The position numbers and the translations under genes were made by a program. 34,830 nt of DNA from CAZBDU01 sp964490725 (lineage in GTDB: Bacteria; Spirochaetota; Spirochaetia; SZUA-6; DRHE01): NCBI GenBank assembly GCA_964490725.1, contig CAZBDU010000058.1, forward strand, positions 1 through 34,830, read 5' to 3'. Under the pieces are notes generated by a model, which worked only from the letters and a program-made list of their open reading frames with translations, made no database searches and was not told where the DNA came from. Within the stretch, counting starts at the first letter, position 1. Every line of letters begins with the position of its first letter. Shown piece after piece: positions 1-7,429 of this stretch.

Positions 1-14
1 GGGCGGCGCCGGCC

Positions 15-1730
15 TCAGGGCTCCCGCGCGGCCCTTTCCGCCGCCTGCGGCGGCAGCACCCCGCGCTCCCGCAGGGCGGCCAGCAGCTGCTCCCTGCCCA
101 CGCCGAAGCGTGCGGCCAGATCCAGGGCGTAGCTGCGGCCCGCCGGCTCGCCGGGGACGATGCGGAAGGTAGGCCGGATGCCGTGCCCTGCCTCCGGCTC
201 TATCGTGGCCACCAGGCTGACCAGCAGGCTCTCTCCTGGAAACTCCGCGTTGATTCGATCCACCTCCGCGGCCAGCTGGTGCATGTGCGTGGCGAACAGC
301 ACCCTGGCCCCCACCATGCGCAGCACTCCCATCAGGTCGCGGGCCAGGTAGAGGCTTTCGCCGATGCTGGTGCTGGACAGCGACTCGTTCAGCAGGATCA
401 GGGTCTCCCGGGTGGCGCGGCCGAAGAGGGCCCGCAGGCGTTCGGCCTCCTCGCCGAAGCGGCCGGTGCCCCGCTGAGGGTCCTCCCTGGCGGGGTAGTG
501 GGTCAGCACGGTGTCGCAGGGGCTCACCAGCGCCTCCGCCGCCGGCGCGTACATTCCCGCCTGGGCGAGGATCTGCGCCAGGCCCACCGCCTGGAGGAAG
601 GTGGTCTTGCCGCCGCGGTTAGGCCCGGTGAGGATGGCGATCCGTCCCGCCTGGTCCAGCACCAGGTCGCTGGCCACGATGCGCTCGGAAAGCGGTCGGG
701 ACCCGCCCGCCTCACCCTGACCGCCGAGCTGCAGGGCCAGCGCCAGGTTGTACAGGCCCCGCGCCTGGAAGCGACGCTCGCCGCCGGGAGCAAGCGCCGG
801 GCGTACCATCGGCAGGCCGGCGGCACGCACCGTGTGGATCATCTCCACCGCGCCGACGTAGAAGAGCAGATCGTCCTTCAGCTTGATGAACACCCGGGAG
901 TTGATGCCCACGAAGCGCTTCAGCGCCTGGGCCAGCGGCCGGGTGGCCGAATCCATGATCCTGGAAAGGTCCCGGAACAGCGGCACCATCAGGGGGTTGG
1001 CGTAGTACTCGGAGTCGCGGCTGGTGTGCAGCGGCGCGATCCCGCGCCACTCCTCCTTGCCGGTGAGCCGGCTGAAGAGGGTGTTCCCGGCGTACTCCCG
1101 GTCGTTCACGGCCAGCAGGGTGGCCTCGCAGGGCACCAGCCCCCCGGTGAGGTTGACGCCGATGGTGACGCTCTTCAGCCCCTCGATCTTCTTCAGCAAT
1201 CCGGGCAGGGCCTCCACCAGCCGGCGGAAGGTGGGGTCGGCCTCGATGCGCCGCACCAGGCCGGCCAGGCTCTTCAGGCCCCGGGAGGCCGGCCTGGCCC
1301 CGCTCTTGCGCAGGGCGGCGGCCAGGATCCCCACGGCCCGCACGTAGTGCTCCAGCTCCCGCAGGCGCCACACCACCTCCTGCAGGGGGGTCCAGTCGTC
1401 GCGGTCCGGCCGGTAAGCGAAGTACTGCAGGCTGGTGACCACCGGGAGGAGCTCCTTCAGCGATTCGAACAGCTGCCCCCACTCCAGCAGGTCGTCGATC
1501 ACGTCCAGCCGGGAGAGGATGGTGTCGAGATCCCCGCACAGGTTGGTGAACACCTGGCGGATGGGGTCCCTCCTGCGCGGCTCCACCACGAAGCGGTCCA
1601 CCAGGGCTTCCAGCCCCAGGTCCTCGCAGGTTTGCGCCGGGAGGGGGGCCGTCTTCTTCCTTCCCCGCGGCCACAGCAGGCTGAAGCCCAGGTCGATCCC
1701 GAAGGAGCCGGGCGCTTCGGCCGCCCTCAC
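15..1730 (-). CDS. MutS-like ATPase (short MutS-family protein)
   Basis: This is a 571-residue MutS-family protein. It lacks the mismatch-reading N-terminal domain of classical MutS and consists of a helical core (lever/clamp-like, about residues 30-340) followed by the ABC-type ATPase domain. The P-loop GPNRGGKTT surrounds Lys375. A Walker B-like LILLNESLSSTS follows, in which the usual Asp-Glu is Asn-Glu, and then a His-containing switch, FATHMHQLA. The start is a GTG whose last two bases form part of the TGA stop of the upstream sigma gene (GTGA overlap), so the two are translationally coupled. The open frame extends much further upstream, but that part is antisense-like Gly/Pro/Arg-rich sequence and is not coding. 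The substrate is unknown. Mismatch repair proper is unlikely; branched-DNA or recombination control is possible. Family assignment is secure, biological role is not. Confidence 0.88.
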   Translation of the reverse strand: MRAAEAPGSFGIDLGFSLLWPRGRKKTAPLPAQTCEDLGLEALVDRFVVEPRRRDPIRQVFTNLCGDLDTILSRLDVIDDLLEWGQLFESLKELLPVVTSLQYFAYRPDRDDWTPLQEVVWRLRELEHYVRAVGILAAALRKSGARPASRGLKSLAGLVRRIEADPTFRRLVEALPGLLKKIEGLKSVTIGVNLTGGLVPCEATLLAVNDREYAGNTLFSRLTGKEEWRGIAPLHTSRDSEYYANPLMVPLFRDLSRIMDSATRPLAQALKRFVGINSRVFIKLKDDLLFYVGAVEMIHTVRAAGLPMVRPALAPGGERRFQARGLYNLALALQLGGQGEAGGSRPLSERIVASDLVLDQAGRIAILTGPNRGGKTTFLQAVGLAQILAQAGMYAPAAEALVSPCDTVLTHYPAREDPQRGTGRFGEEAERLRALFGRATRETLILLNESLSSTSIGESLYLARDLMGVLRMVGARVLFATHMHQLAAEVDRINAEFPGESLLVSLVATIEPEAGHGIRPTFRIVPGEPAGRSYALDLAARFGVGREQLLAALRERGVLPPQAAERAAREP

Positions 1731-2629
1731 GATCGCCGGCTCCCGGGGCCCGGCTCCCGCAGGAGCCGCTGGATCTCCGGCTCGCCGCACCCGGCGGCCG
1801 CCTGCCGGGCCGTCCTGCCCGACCGGTCCGGGATGTCGGCCTCTGCCCCGCTTCGCAGCAGGAGGCGCACCGCATCCACGTGCCGGTTGTCCACCGCCCA
1901 GTGCAGGAGGGTGCGCCCGGAGGCGTCCGGCCGGTTCACCTCGACGCCGTCCACGAGCATCTGCTCCAGGACCGCGATCTGGCCGAGCCTGGCGGCCGCC
2001 TCGAATCCGGTGTAGAGGCTGACCCTCTCCACCAGCTGGCCGCTGCGGGAGGGGCGAATGCTCGCCAGATCCTCCCGCACCTTCTTCATGAGCTCCTTCC
2101 TCATCCTCTCCCTTCCCCTCTGCAGCCGTTTCTTCACTGCGGAGACCTGCACGTCCAGGAACTCCGCGATCTGGCCCTGCGAGTAGCCGTCCATGTAGTA
2201 GAGAACCACCGGCAGGCGCTGGACCTCGGGCAGCCGGTCGATGGCCTCCCGGATCTCGCTGCGGGTCTCCTCGGAGGCGGCCAGGGTGTGGGGGTCTGCG
2301 TAGCCGGATGCAAGCTCCTCGGCCTGCCCGGCCGCCAGGGTCGCCTCCTTGCGCCTGCGCAGCTCCATGAGGCAGCACCGGGCGGCGATCCTGCGGATCC
2401 AGGCCGGAAACGCCCCCGGGTCGCGGAGGGTCTCCAGCTTCCGGTAGGCCGCGATGAAGGTTTCCTGGGCCGCGTCCTGCGCGGCGGCGGCGTCCCGCAG
2501 CCTGGCAAGAGCGTAGCCGAAGACCATGTCCTGGAAGCGGACCACGATTTCCGTGAACGCCTGGCTGGGAAGCCTGAGCTCCCGTTTTTCGCCGATCGCC
2601 CGCCTCACCAGGGCGGCAAGCTCCCGCAC
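1727..2629 (-). CDS. ECF sigma factor with C-terminal ankyrin repeats
   Basis: This is a 300-residue protein. Residues about 24-95 are sigma region 2 (FTEIVVRFQDMVFGYA, then DAAQETFIAAYRKL and FPAWIRRIA). Residues about 125-180 are region 4, with a helix-turn-helix around YSQGQIAEFLDVQVSAVKKR. Residues about 205-295 form two to three ankyrin repeats (TLLHWAVDNRHVDAVRLLL), a protein-interaction module that may replace a separate anti-sigma factor. No anti-sigma gene is adjacent. The chosen start is a GTG with GGGGTAGGAG just upstream. The frame stays open further upstream, but that part overlaps the divergent gene and does not look coding. It overlaps the downstream MutS-like gene by 4 bases. 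Repeated TGTCACC elements upstream (minus strand) could be its own target promoter; this is inference. Confidence 0.88.
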   Translation of the reverse strand: MRELAALVRRAIGEKRELRLPSQAFTEIVVRFQDMVFGYALARLRDAAAAQDAAQETFIAAYRKLETLRDPGAFPAWIRRIAARCCLMELRRRKEATLAAGQAEELASGYADPHTLAASEETRSEIREAIDRLPEVQRLPVVLYYMDGYSQGQIAEFLDVQVSAVKKRLQRGRERMRKELMKKVREDLASIRPSRSGQLVERVSLYTGFEAAARLGQIAVLEQMLVDGVEVNRPDASGRTLLHWAVDNRHVDAVRLLLRSGAEADIPDRSGRTARQAAAGCGEPEIQRLLREPGPGSRRS

Positions 2630-2668
2630 GCTCCTACCCCTTCGCCCTACAGATGCACCCACACCGGA

Positions 2669-2692
2669 AAAGGTGACACCCAAAGGTGACAC
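2669..2692. repeat. Direct repeat AAAGGTGACAC x2 in divergent control region
   Basis: The 11-mer AAAGGTGACAC occurs at 2669-2679 and again at 2682-2692, a 13-bp period. Read on the minus strand, each unit contains TGTCACC. The element lies between the ECF sigma gene and the oxidoreductase gene. ECF sigma factors are commonly autoregulated, and TGTCAC-type -35 elements are known for one ECF group (ECF41), so this could be a sigma-recognition or operator site. The link is inferred. Confidence 0.6.
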
Positions 2693-2715
2693 AGAATCGC
2701 AGAAACCGCTACACT
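2686..2715 (+). promoter_or_regulatory. Candidate promoter for the oxidoreductase gene
   Basis: GTGACA (2686-2691) and TACACT (2710-2715), separated by 18 bases, match housekeeping -35/-10 hexamers 5/6 and 4/6. The -35 lies inside the second copy of the direct repeat, so a protein binding the repeat would affect this promoter. The -10 is 23 bases upstream of the GTG start, leaving room for the strong GGAGG ribosome site at 2727-2731. Confidence 0.45.
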
Positions 2716-2738
2716 CTCCGCGGGAAGGAGGAACGCGC

Positions 2739-3785
2739 GTGGCGAGGGGATTCGGAATCGTCGGGTTGGGGATGATCGCGGAGTTCCACGCCCGGGCCAT
2801 CGAGGGCACCGGCAAGGGGCGCCTGGTGGCCTGCTGCTCCCGCAGCCAGGACAGGGCGGAGGCGTTCGCCTCCCGCTGGGGGGGGCGGGGCTACTCGTCC
2901 ATCCAGGAGTTCCTGAGGCATCCCGACCTGGAGGTGGTCACCATCTGCACCCCCTCGGGGGCGCACCTGGAGCCGGCCCTGGCGGCGGCCGAGGCGGGCA
3001 AGCATCTGGTGGTGGAGAAGCCCCTGGAGATCACCCTGGAGCGCTGCGACCGCCTGATCGAGGCCTGCGCCAGAAAAGGGGTGACCCTGGCGGGGATCTT
3101 CCCCAGCCGCTTTCTCGATCTCTCCCCGGTGCTGAAGCGGGCCATCACCGGGGGCAGGTTCGGGAGGATCACCATGGGCAGCGTGTACGCCAAGTACTAC
3201 CGCACCCAGGAGTACTACGACGGGAGCGACTGGAAGGGTACCTGGAGGTACGACGGCGGGGGAGCGCTCATGAACCAGGGGATCCACGCCATCGACTACC
3301 TGCAGTGGCTCATGGGACCGGTGGAATCGATCCTGGCCATGACCGGGGTCACCGGTCACACCGGGATCGAGGTGGAGGACACTGCCTGCGCCGTGCTGCG
3401 CTACCGCAGCGGCGCCTTCGGAGTGATCGAGGGCACCACCGCCGCCTATCCCGGCTTCCAGCAGAGGATCGAGCTCTGCGGCACCGAGGGCAGCGCGGTG
3501 CTCGTGCACGGCGCCGTGGAGCAGTGGAGCTTCCGGACCGAGGCTCTTGAGGACCGGGAGATCCGCGAGCGCTTCGCCGCGGTGGCGCGCTCCGGCGGTG
3601 GCGCCTCCGACCCGGGGGGGATCGACCCCCTCTACCACCAGCGGCAGATCGAGGACTTCCTCCTGGCCCTTGAGAGCGGCGGCCGGCCCCTGGTGGACGG
3701 GGTGGAGGCCCGCAAGTCGGTGGAGATCATCCTGGGGATCTACGAGAGCGCCCGCAGCGGCCGGAAGGTGCGCCTGGGGGCCTAG
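2739..3785 (+). CDS. Gfo/Idh/MocA family NAD(P)-dependent oxidoreductase
   Basis: This is a 348-residue cytoplasmic dehydrogenase of the glucose-fructose oxidoreductase / inositol dehydrogenase family. It has an N-terminal Rossmann fold with the dinucleotide-binding motif GIVGLGMIAEFHA and the catalytic-lysine signature VVEKPLE near residue 95. The C-terminal alpha/beta domain contains GGGALMNQGIHAIDYLQWL, the helix with the usual active-site His. The start is the GTG at 2739, 7 bases after GGAGG, and its protein begins directly at the Rossmann strand. An earlier in-frame start would run into the control region. Substrate (a sugar, inositol or derivative) cannot be read from sequence. It is transcribed divergently from the ECF sigma/MutS-like pair and convergently with the Mth938-like gene, with only 15 bases between the stops. 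Confidence 0.92.
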   Translation: MARGFGIVGLGMIAEFHARAIEGTGKGRLVACCSRSQDRAEAFASRWGGRGYSSIQEFLRHPDLEVVTICTPSGAHLEPALAAAEAGKHLVVEKPLEITLERCDRLIEACARKGVTLAGIFPSRFLDLSPVLKRAITGGRFGRITMGSVYAKYYRTQEYYDGSDWKGTWRYDGGGALMNQGIHAIDYLQWLMGPVESILAMTGVTGHTGIEVEDTACAVLRYRSGAFGVIEGTTAAYPGFQQRIELCGTEGSAVLVHGAVEQWSFRTEALEDREIRERFAAVARSGGGASDPGGIDPLYHQRQIEDFLLALESGGRPLVDGVEARKSVEIILGIYESARSGRKVRLGA

Positions 3786-3800
3786 CGGCTTCGAGGGCGC

Positions 3801-4139
3801 TCAGCAGGTGAGGTGCAGCGCCGCCACCACCTTCTTCTTGCCGCGCAGCTCGTTGTAGCGCCGCACGGCCACGTCCGTGGAGGCCACGAAGATCTCGATC
3901 CCCTTCTGGCGGAGCTGCCGCACCACCGCATCTCTCACCTTCATGCGCCCGGACTCGCCCTGTCCCACCACCAGGACCTCCGGCTGCGCCTGGAGCGCCG
4001 CCCGCAGGTCCTCCAGGCTCAGGTTGTGACCCTCGTCGCGCCACCAGGAGTCGTCCACGTGGTCCGGGTAGACGATCACGTCCGAGGTGTAGGTCCTCCC
4101 GTCTACCTGGATTCTGCCGAAGGAATAGCTGTCGATCAT
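3801..4139 (-). CDS. Mth938-like domain protein (DUF498/NDUFAF3-type fold)
   Basis: This small 112-residue protein matches the Mth938/DUF498 family, the fold of the mitochondrial complex I assembly factor NDUFAF3. Hallmarks are the N-terminal IDSYSFGRIQVDG strand, the SWWRDEGH segment, the LVVGQGESGRM turn and a C-terminal RRYNELRGKKKVVAALHLTC. Bacterial members are single-domain proteins of unresolved function. The ATG is preceded by GGAGG at a normal distance. The ATG overlaps the stop of the 4136-5152 frame by 4 bases, but that overlap may be accidental because the last part of that frame appears to be post-frameshift read-through. Confidence 0.85.
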   Translation of the reverse strand: MIDSYSFGRIQVDGRTYTSDVIVYPDHVDDSWWRDEGHNLSLEDLRAALQAQPEVLVVGQGESGRMKVRDAVVRQLRQKGIEIFVASTDVAVRRYNELRGKKKVVAALHLTC

Positions 4140-5152
4140 GCTCTGCCTCCCTTCAATCGACTCAATCGACTCAATCGACTCGATCGGCGCCGGCGAAGTG
4201 GCGCGTCATCCCCGGGTCCTCCGTCCTGCACACCGTGTTGCCCGTTGCCCATAAGAGAAAGCTCGCCAGAGCGGAAGGCCATCGTCAAGGGGCGCGGTTG
4301 GAATCGCCGCAGCGGGCCGGTGCGGCCGCCGCGGCGAGCGGCTCGTTTCACTTCAGGTGGTCTTCGGTGTACAGGCTGAGCTCGATCATCCTTTCCATGA
4401 GCTCTGACGACTCGAAACCCGGGGAAGTTTTGCAGCACCAGCTCCTTGGCGAACAGCCTGTAGATGTACTTCAGCTTGAGGCTCTTCTTCCGGGCTGCGA
4501 ACAGGCAGTCCCGGTGGCCGTTGTTGACGATCACCAGGTTGTTTCTCTCGTCGTAGCGGGACCTCCACAGCTCCCCCGGCGCCCGGTGGAAGGTGTATCC
4601 TGGCAGCCCCCTGGTTGCTTGGGCCCCGCCGCTCTTTCCTTCCCTGGGTAAGAGAGTCTCCGTCACCGTGACGATGGCCTCGGCCGTGCAGGTCCGTTCG
4701 CCCTGCCTCGCCGTCACCGCCAGAGTGGCCAGCCCGGGCTCGGCGGGAGCGGTGAATGTCACGATCTCCCCCTCCGGGTTGTCGATCGCTCCCTGCCCCT
4801 CCTTTAGGCGCCACTGGAAGCTGACACCCTCCTCCACGGTGCGCCGCTGCCGGTCCCGGGGGAGGCAGCGGAAGGTCCTCTCCGCCCCCACCCCCACCAT
4901 CGCAGAGGCCGGCGAGATGACCGCCGAGTGCAGCGGCCCGGGAAAGTCGTAGAACTCCCGCCCCTCCGCGCGACCGGGGGCGGCGGCTGCCCGTGCCGCC
5001 ACCTCCCTGGCCTCCCCGGCGCCTGCCTCCTCCGGGAGAATGCCGCTCGCTGCCGCCCCGCTTCCCCGCCTTCGGTTGGAAGTATGAAGGCCGAACCAAT
5101 CGTATTCCTCCGGCGGCAGGGCCAGAAACGCCTCCCGCAGGGCCCGCTGCAT
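4136..5152 (-). CDS. Ig-like-domain protein, C-terminal part, with probable frameshift near 4414
   Basis: Residues about 1-65 begin ALREAFLALPPEEYDWFGLH and continue as a low-complexity Ala/Gly/Glu linker. Residues about 75-165 form an Ig-like beta domain (VISPASAMVGVGAERTF to AIVTVTETLLP). A conserved block follows, PGYTFHRAPGELWRSRYDE, then NNGHRDCLFAARKKSLKLKY and ELVLQNFPGF. At NFPGF the frame changes character to Arg/Pro-rich noise. Removing one base at about 4414 restores a natural end, ELMERMIELSLYTEDHLK, with a stop at 4348-4350. The tail as sequenced is therefore probably a frameshift product. From memory, larger relatives carry an N-terminal HATPase-type ATP-binding region ahead of this part. 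It is absent here, because the helicase gene ends 35 bases upstream. The gene may be a remnant or a stand-alone half. Function is unknown. Confidence 0.6.
   Translation of the reverse strand: MQRALREAFLALPPEEYDWFGLHTSNRRRGSGAAASGILPEEAGAGEAREVAARAAAAPGRAEGREFYDFPGPLHSAVISPASAMVGVGAERTFRCLPRDRQRRTVEEGVSFQWRLKEGQGAIDNPEGEIVTFTAPAEPGLATLAVTARQGERTCTAEAIVTVTETLLPREGKSGGAQATRGLPGYTFHRAPGELWRSRYDERNNLVIVNNGHRDCLFAARKKSLKLKYIYRLFAKELVLQNFPGFRVVRAHGKDDRAQPVHRRPPEVKRAARRGGRTGPLRRFQPRPLTMAFRSGELSLMGNGQHGVQDGGPGDDAPLRRRRSSRLSRLSRLKGGRA
4155..4181. repeat. 9-bp tandem repeat AATCGACTC x3
   Basis: Three perfect copies of AATCGACTC run from 4155 to 4181, followed by a partial GATCG. The tract sits 15 bases upstream of the Mth938-like start codon. 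In the overlapping open frame it encodes repeated Ser-Arg-Leu. Copy number could vary by slippage. Confidence 0.85.
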
Positions 5153-5187
5153 CCCCGGGCGCCCTGCCGCACCGCCTCCGGGCGCCT

Positions 5188-7347
5188 TCAGAAGCTGGCG
5201 ATCAGGTCTCGCAGCACCGGGTCCCCGCTGCCGGTGGTGAAGACGTTCACGTTGTCCATGCCGCGGCTGATGCCGACGTAGACCAGGTTGCGCAGGAGCT
5301 TCTCGGTCTGCTCGGCGTCGAAGTGCCGGCGGCGGTGGAGGTAGGGCAGGTACAGGAGCACCACCGGGAAGTCCAGCCCCTTGGCCGAGTGCAGCGTGGA
5401 GATGCGCACCCGGTCGCGCTGCCGGAAGGTGAACTCCTCGCCGCTGACGTCCGAGGCCTCGAGGCCGTGCTCCCCCAGGTAGGCGCCGAGGGTCTGGATC
5501 TCCACGTTGCGGGGCACCAGGATGCAGATGTTCTCCGGATCGTAGCCCAGCTCGTGGACGAACAGCTCCAGCTTGCCCCGCAGGAGGCGCTTCAGCTCCT
5601 CGGGGCTCGCCGACACGTAGATCTCCGGCGCCGGCCCCTCACGGAAGGTGAAGGCCTCCGGCTGCGCCCTCTCCGGCCCAGCCGCCTCCGGGCGCCGGGC
5701 GGCCGGTCGCCCCTGGCCTCGGAAGCGCTCCGCCAGCTCGTGGATCTGCCGGGTGTTGCGGAAGTTGGTCTTCAGCACCCGGGTGGCGCCCCGCAGGGTG
5801 ATGCCGGCCCGGCCGAGGGGCCACTGGTGATTGTACAGGCTCTGCTCCTGGTCCCCGGCCATGATCATGGCTCCCCGGGTGAGCTCGCGGAGGATCCGCA
5901 GCGCCGCCGGGGTGAGGTCCTGCACCTCGTCCAGGAACAGGTAGCTGATGTTGCGCAGGGCCCGGTCCTCCGGGTGCTCCTCCAGGTGGCGCAGGAGCTT
6001 CAACCGCCCGTAGTCCTTGCTGTAGGTGCCGCTTTCCTCCATGCGGGCAACCAGGCCCTCCACCGCCTTCCACACCTCGCGGCGCTGCTGGCGGGACAGC
6101 CGGCGTCGCATCCCCTGGCGCGGAACCAGCTCCTCCAGGTACTCCTCCCGCCTGACGGCGTTCGCGAAGATGAAGTTTTCCACCTCGCTGGCCATCTCCT
6201 CCGGGCTCAGGAAGGCGGGTGTGCGTTCCCGGGTGAAGTAGGAGCGCGGGAGCTGAAAGTCGTAGCGCACCCCGGGGAGAAGCGTCCGCAGCCGGGTGAA
6301 GAAGAGAGTGTCCACCGTGCTGATCACCTCCACCGGGAGGTCCATGCCCAGGATCTCGGCGATGTAGCGGTCGTACTTGGCCAGGGTCCGCGTGAAGGTG
6401 ACCAGCACCACCGACTCGTTCTGGCCCAGGTCCAGCTCGTTCTGCATCACCGCCTGGCGCAGGCACTGGATCAGCACCAGGGACTTGCCCGTGCCGGGCC
6501 CCCCCCGGACCAGGAAGTCCCGCCTGAGACTGATGGAGGAAAGCACCTGCTCCTGCTCCGGGGTGAGCTGGCAGATGGACTGCTCGTAGTCCATGCGCGT
6601 GCGCGTGTACAGCGAGAGCCTCCCCAGGTACAGCAGGTAGCGCTCCAGCTCCTGGAAGCGCTCCAGGTCTCCCAGGAGCCGGTCGCGTTCCTGGATGAGG
6701 GCGTTGCGCTCCCGGCGCAGCCCGTCCAGGCGGCTCTTGCGGCCGCGGTCCGCCTCACGCTGGCGCTGGATCTCCAGGTCGTGGCGGTAGAGCCGGAGCT
6801 GCGCCTCCTCCAGCTCCATCTTGAGCCGCTCGTATTCGCCCCTCTGGGCCAGGAGGGACTTGTTTCTGGACTGCAGCCGGCGCAGCTCCGCCTGCATGCT
6901 GCGCAGGAGCGCCGACTGCTCGATGAGGCAGGTGCGCTCCTTCCAGATGTCCAGGCTGCGCTCCAGGAGGTGCGCCCGCCCCAGGCCGTGGATGTCTGCC
7001 AGCCGGCAGAAGGTGATGAACAGGTGGGTGGCCGCGGCGGCCTCCCCGGGGTCCATGCGCTCGAAGCGGTGGCGCACCTGGTGGGTCAGGCGGTGCTGCT
7101 TGCCGAGCCTGCCCAGGCAGTACAGCCCGTCGATGAAGGTGTCCTCCCCGTAGAGCCGGAGCAGCTCCTCGCGGAAGGTCCAGGTGAGGGCGCCGAAGCT
7201 CGGCCCCTCGCCGTAGCCGCGCTGGTAGCGCAGGTAGTACTCCACGAAGGAATGCAGGGCGAGGATGTAGAACCCTTCGTCGGTGCCCACCAGGCGGGTG
7301 AGGCGGTCGAACTTCTCCTCCAGGTCTGTCGCCGGACCGCTCGACAT
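5188..7347 (-). CDS. UvrD/Rep-type superfamily 1 helicase with N-terminal coiled coil
   Basis: This is a 719-residue SF1A helicase-like ATPase. Residues about 1-140 are an unrecognised helical domain (ILALHSFVEYYLR). Residues about 145-255 are a strong coiled coil (repeated Arg/Glu/Leu heptads such as RRLQSRNKSLLAQRGEYERL). The motor follows: Q-motif-like LTPEQEQVL, Walker A GGPGTGKS with Lys288, Walker B LFLDEVQDLTP, GDQEQSLY (motif III), FRNTRQIHELA (motif IV), STLHSAKGLDFPVV (motif V) and LRNLVYVGISRG (motif VI). All helicase motifs look intact. The ATG has GGAG 8 bases upstream. The Ig-domain frame begins 35 bases downstream, so the two are probably co-transcribed. Genome maintenance or defence are both possible. 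The distinctive N-terminus sets it apart from housekeeping UvrD and PcrA. Confidence 0.88.
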   Translation of the reverse strand: MSSGPATDLEEKFDRLTRLVGTDEGFYILALHSFVEYYLRYQRGYGEGPSFGALTWTFREELLRLYGEDTFIDGLYCLGRLGKQHRLTHQVRHRFERMDPGEAAAATHLFITFCRLADIHGLGRAHLLERSLDIWKERTCLIEQSALLRSMQAELRRLQSRNKSLLAQRGEYERLKMELEEAQLRLYRHDLEIQRQREADRGRKSRLDGLRRERNALIQERDRLLGDLERFQELERYLLYLGRLSLYTRTRMDYEQSICQLTPEQEQVLSSISLRRDFLVRGGPGTGKSLVLIQCLRQAVMQNELDLGQNESVVLVTFTRTLAKYDRYIAEILGMDLPVEVISTVDTLFFTRLRTLLPGVRYDFQLPRSYFTRERTPAFLSPEEMASEVENFIFANAVRREEYLEELVPRQGMRRRLSRQQRREVWKAVEGLVARMEESGTYSKDYGRLKLLRHLEEHPEDRALRNISYLFLDEVQDLTPAALRILRELTRGAMIMAGDQEQSLYNHQWPLGRAGITLRGATRVLKTNFRNTRQIHELAERFRGQGRPAARRPEAAGPERAQPEAFTFREGPAPEIYVSASPEELKRLLRGKLELFVHELGYDPENICILVPRNVEIQTLGAYLGEHGLEASDVSGEEFTFRQRDRVRISTLHSAKGLDFPVVLLYLPYLHRRRHFDAEQTEKLLRNLVYVGISRGMDNVNVFTTGSGDPVLRDLIASF

Positions 7348-7429
7348 GGCTACGGCTCCAGTATATCACATCGGCCAGACTGGAGCCGGGGGTAAGCCCG
7401 CTGGCGACCCCCGACGGTCCCCGGAGGCG

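Noticed and set aside
183..2015. 610-codon open frame on the plus strand across the MutS-like and sigma genes
   Set aside because: It is antisense to two genes with clear motifs. Its product is His/Gln/Gly/Pro-rich without any recognisable domain, a typical by-product of GC-rich codon use.
2630..2815. Longer N-terminus for the sigma factor starting at 2815
   Set aside because: The added residues overlap the start of the oxidoreductase gene, resemble no sigma region, and remove the shared promoter region.
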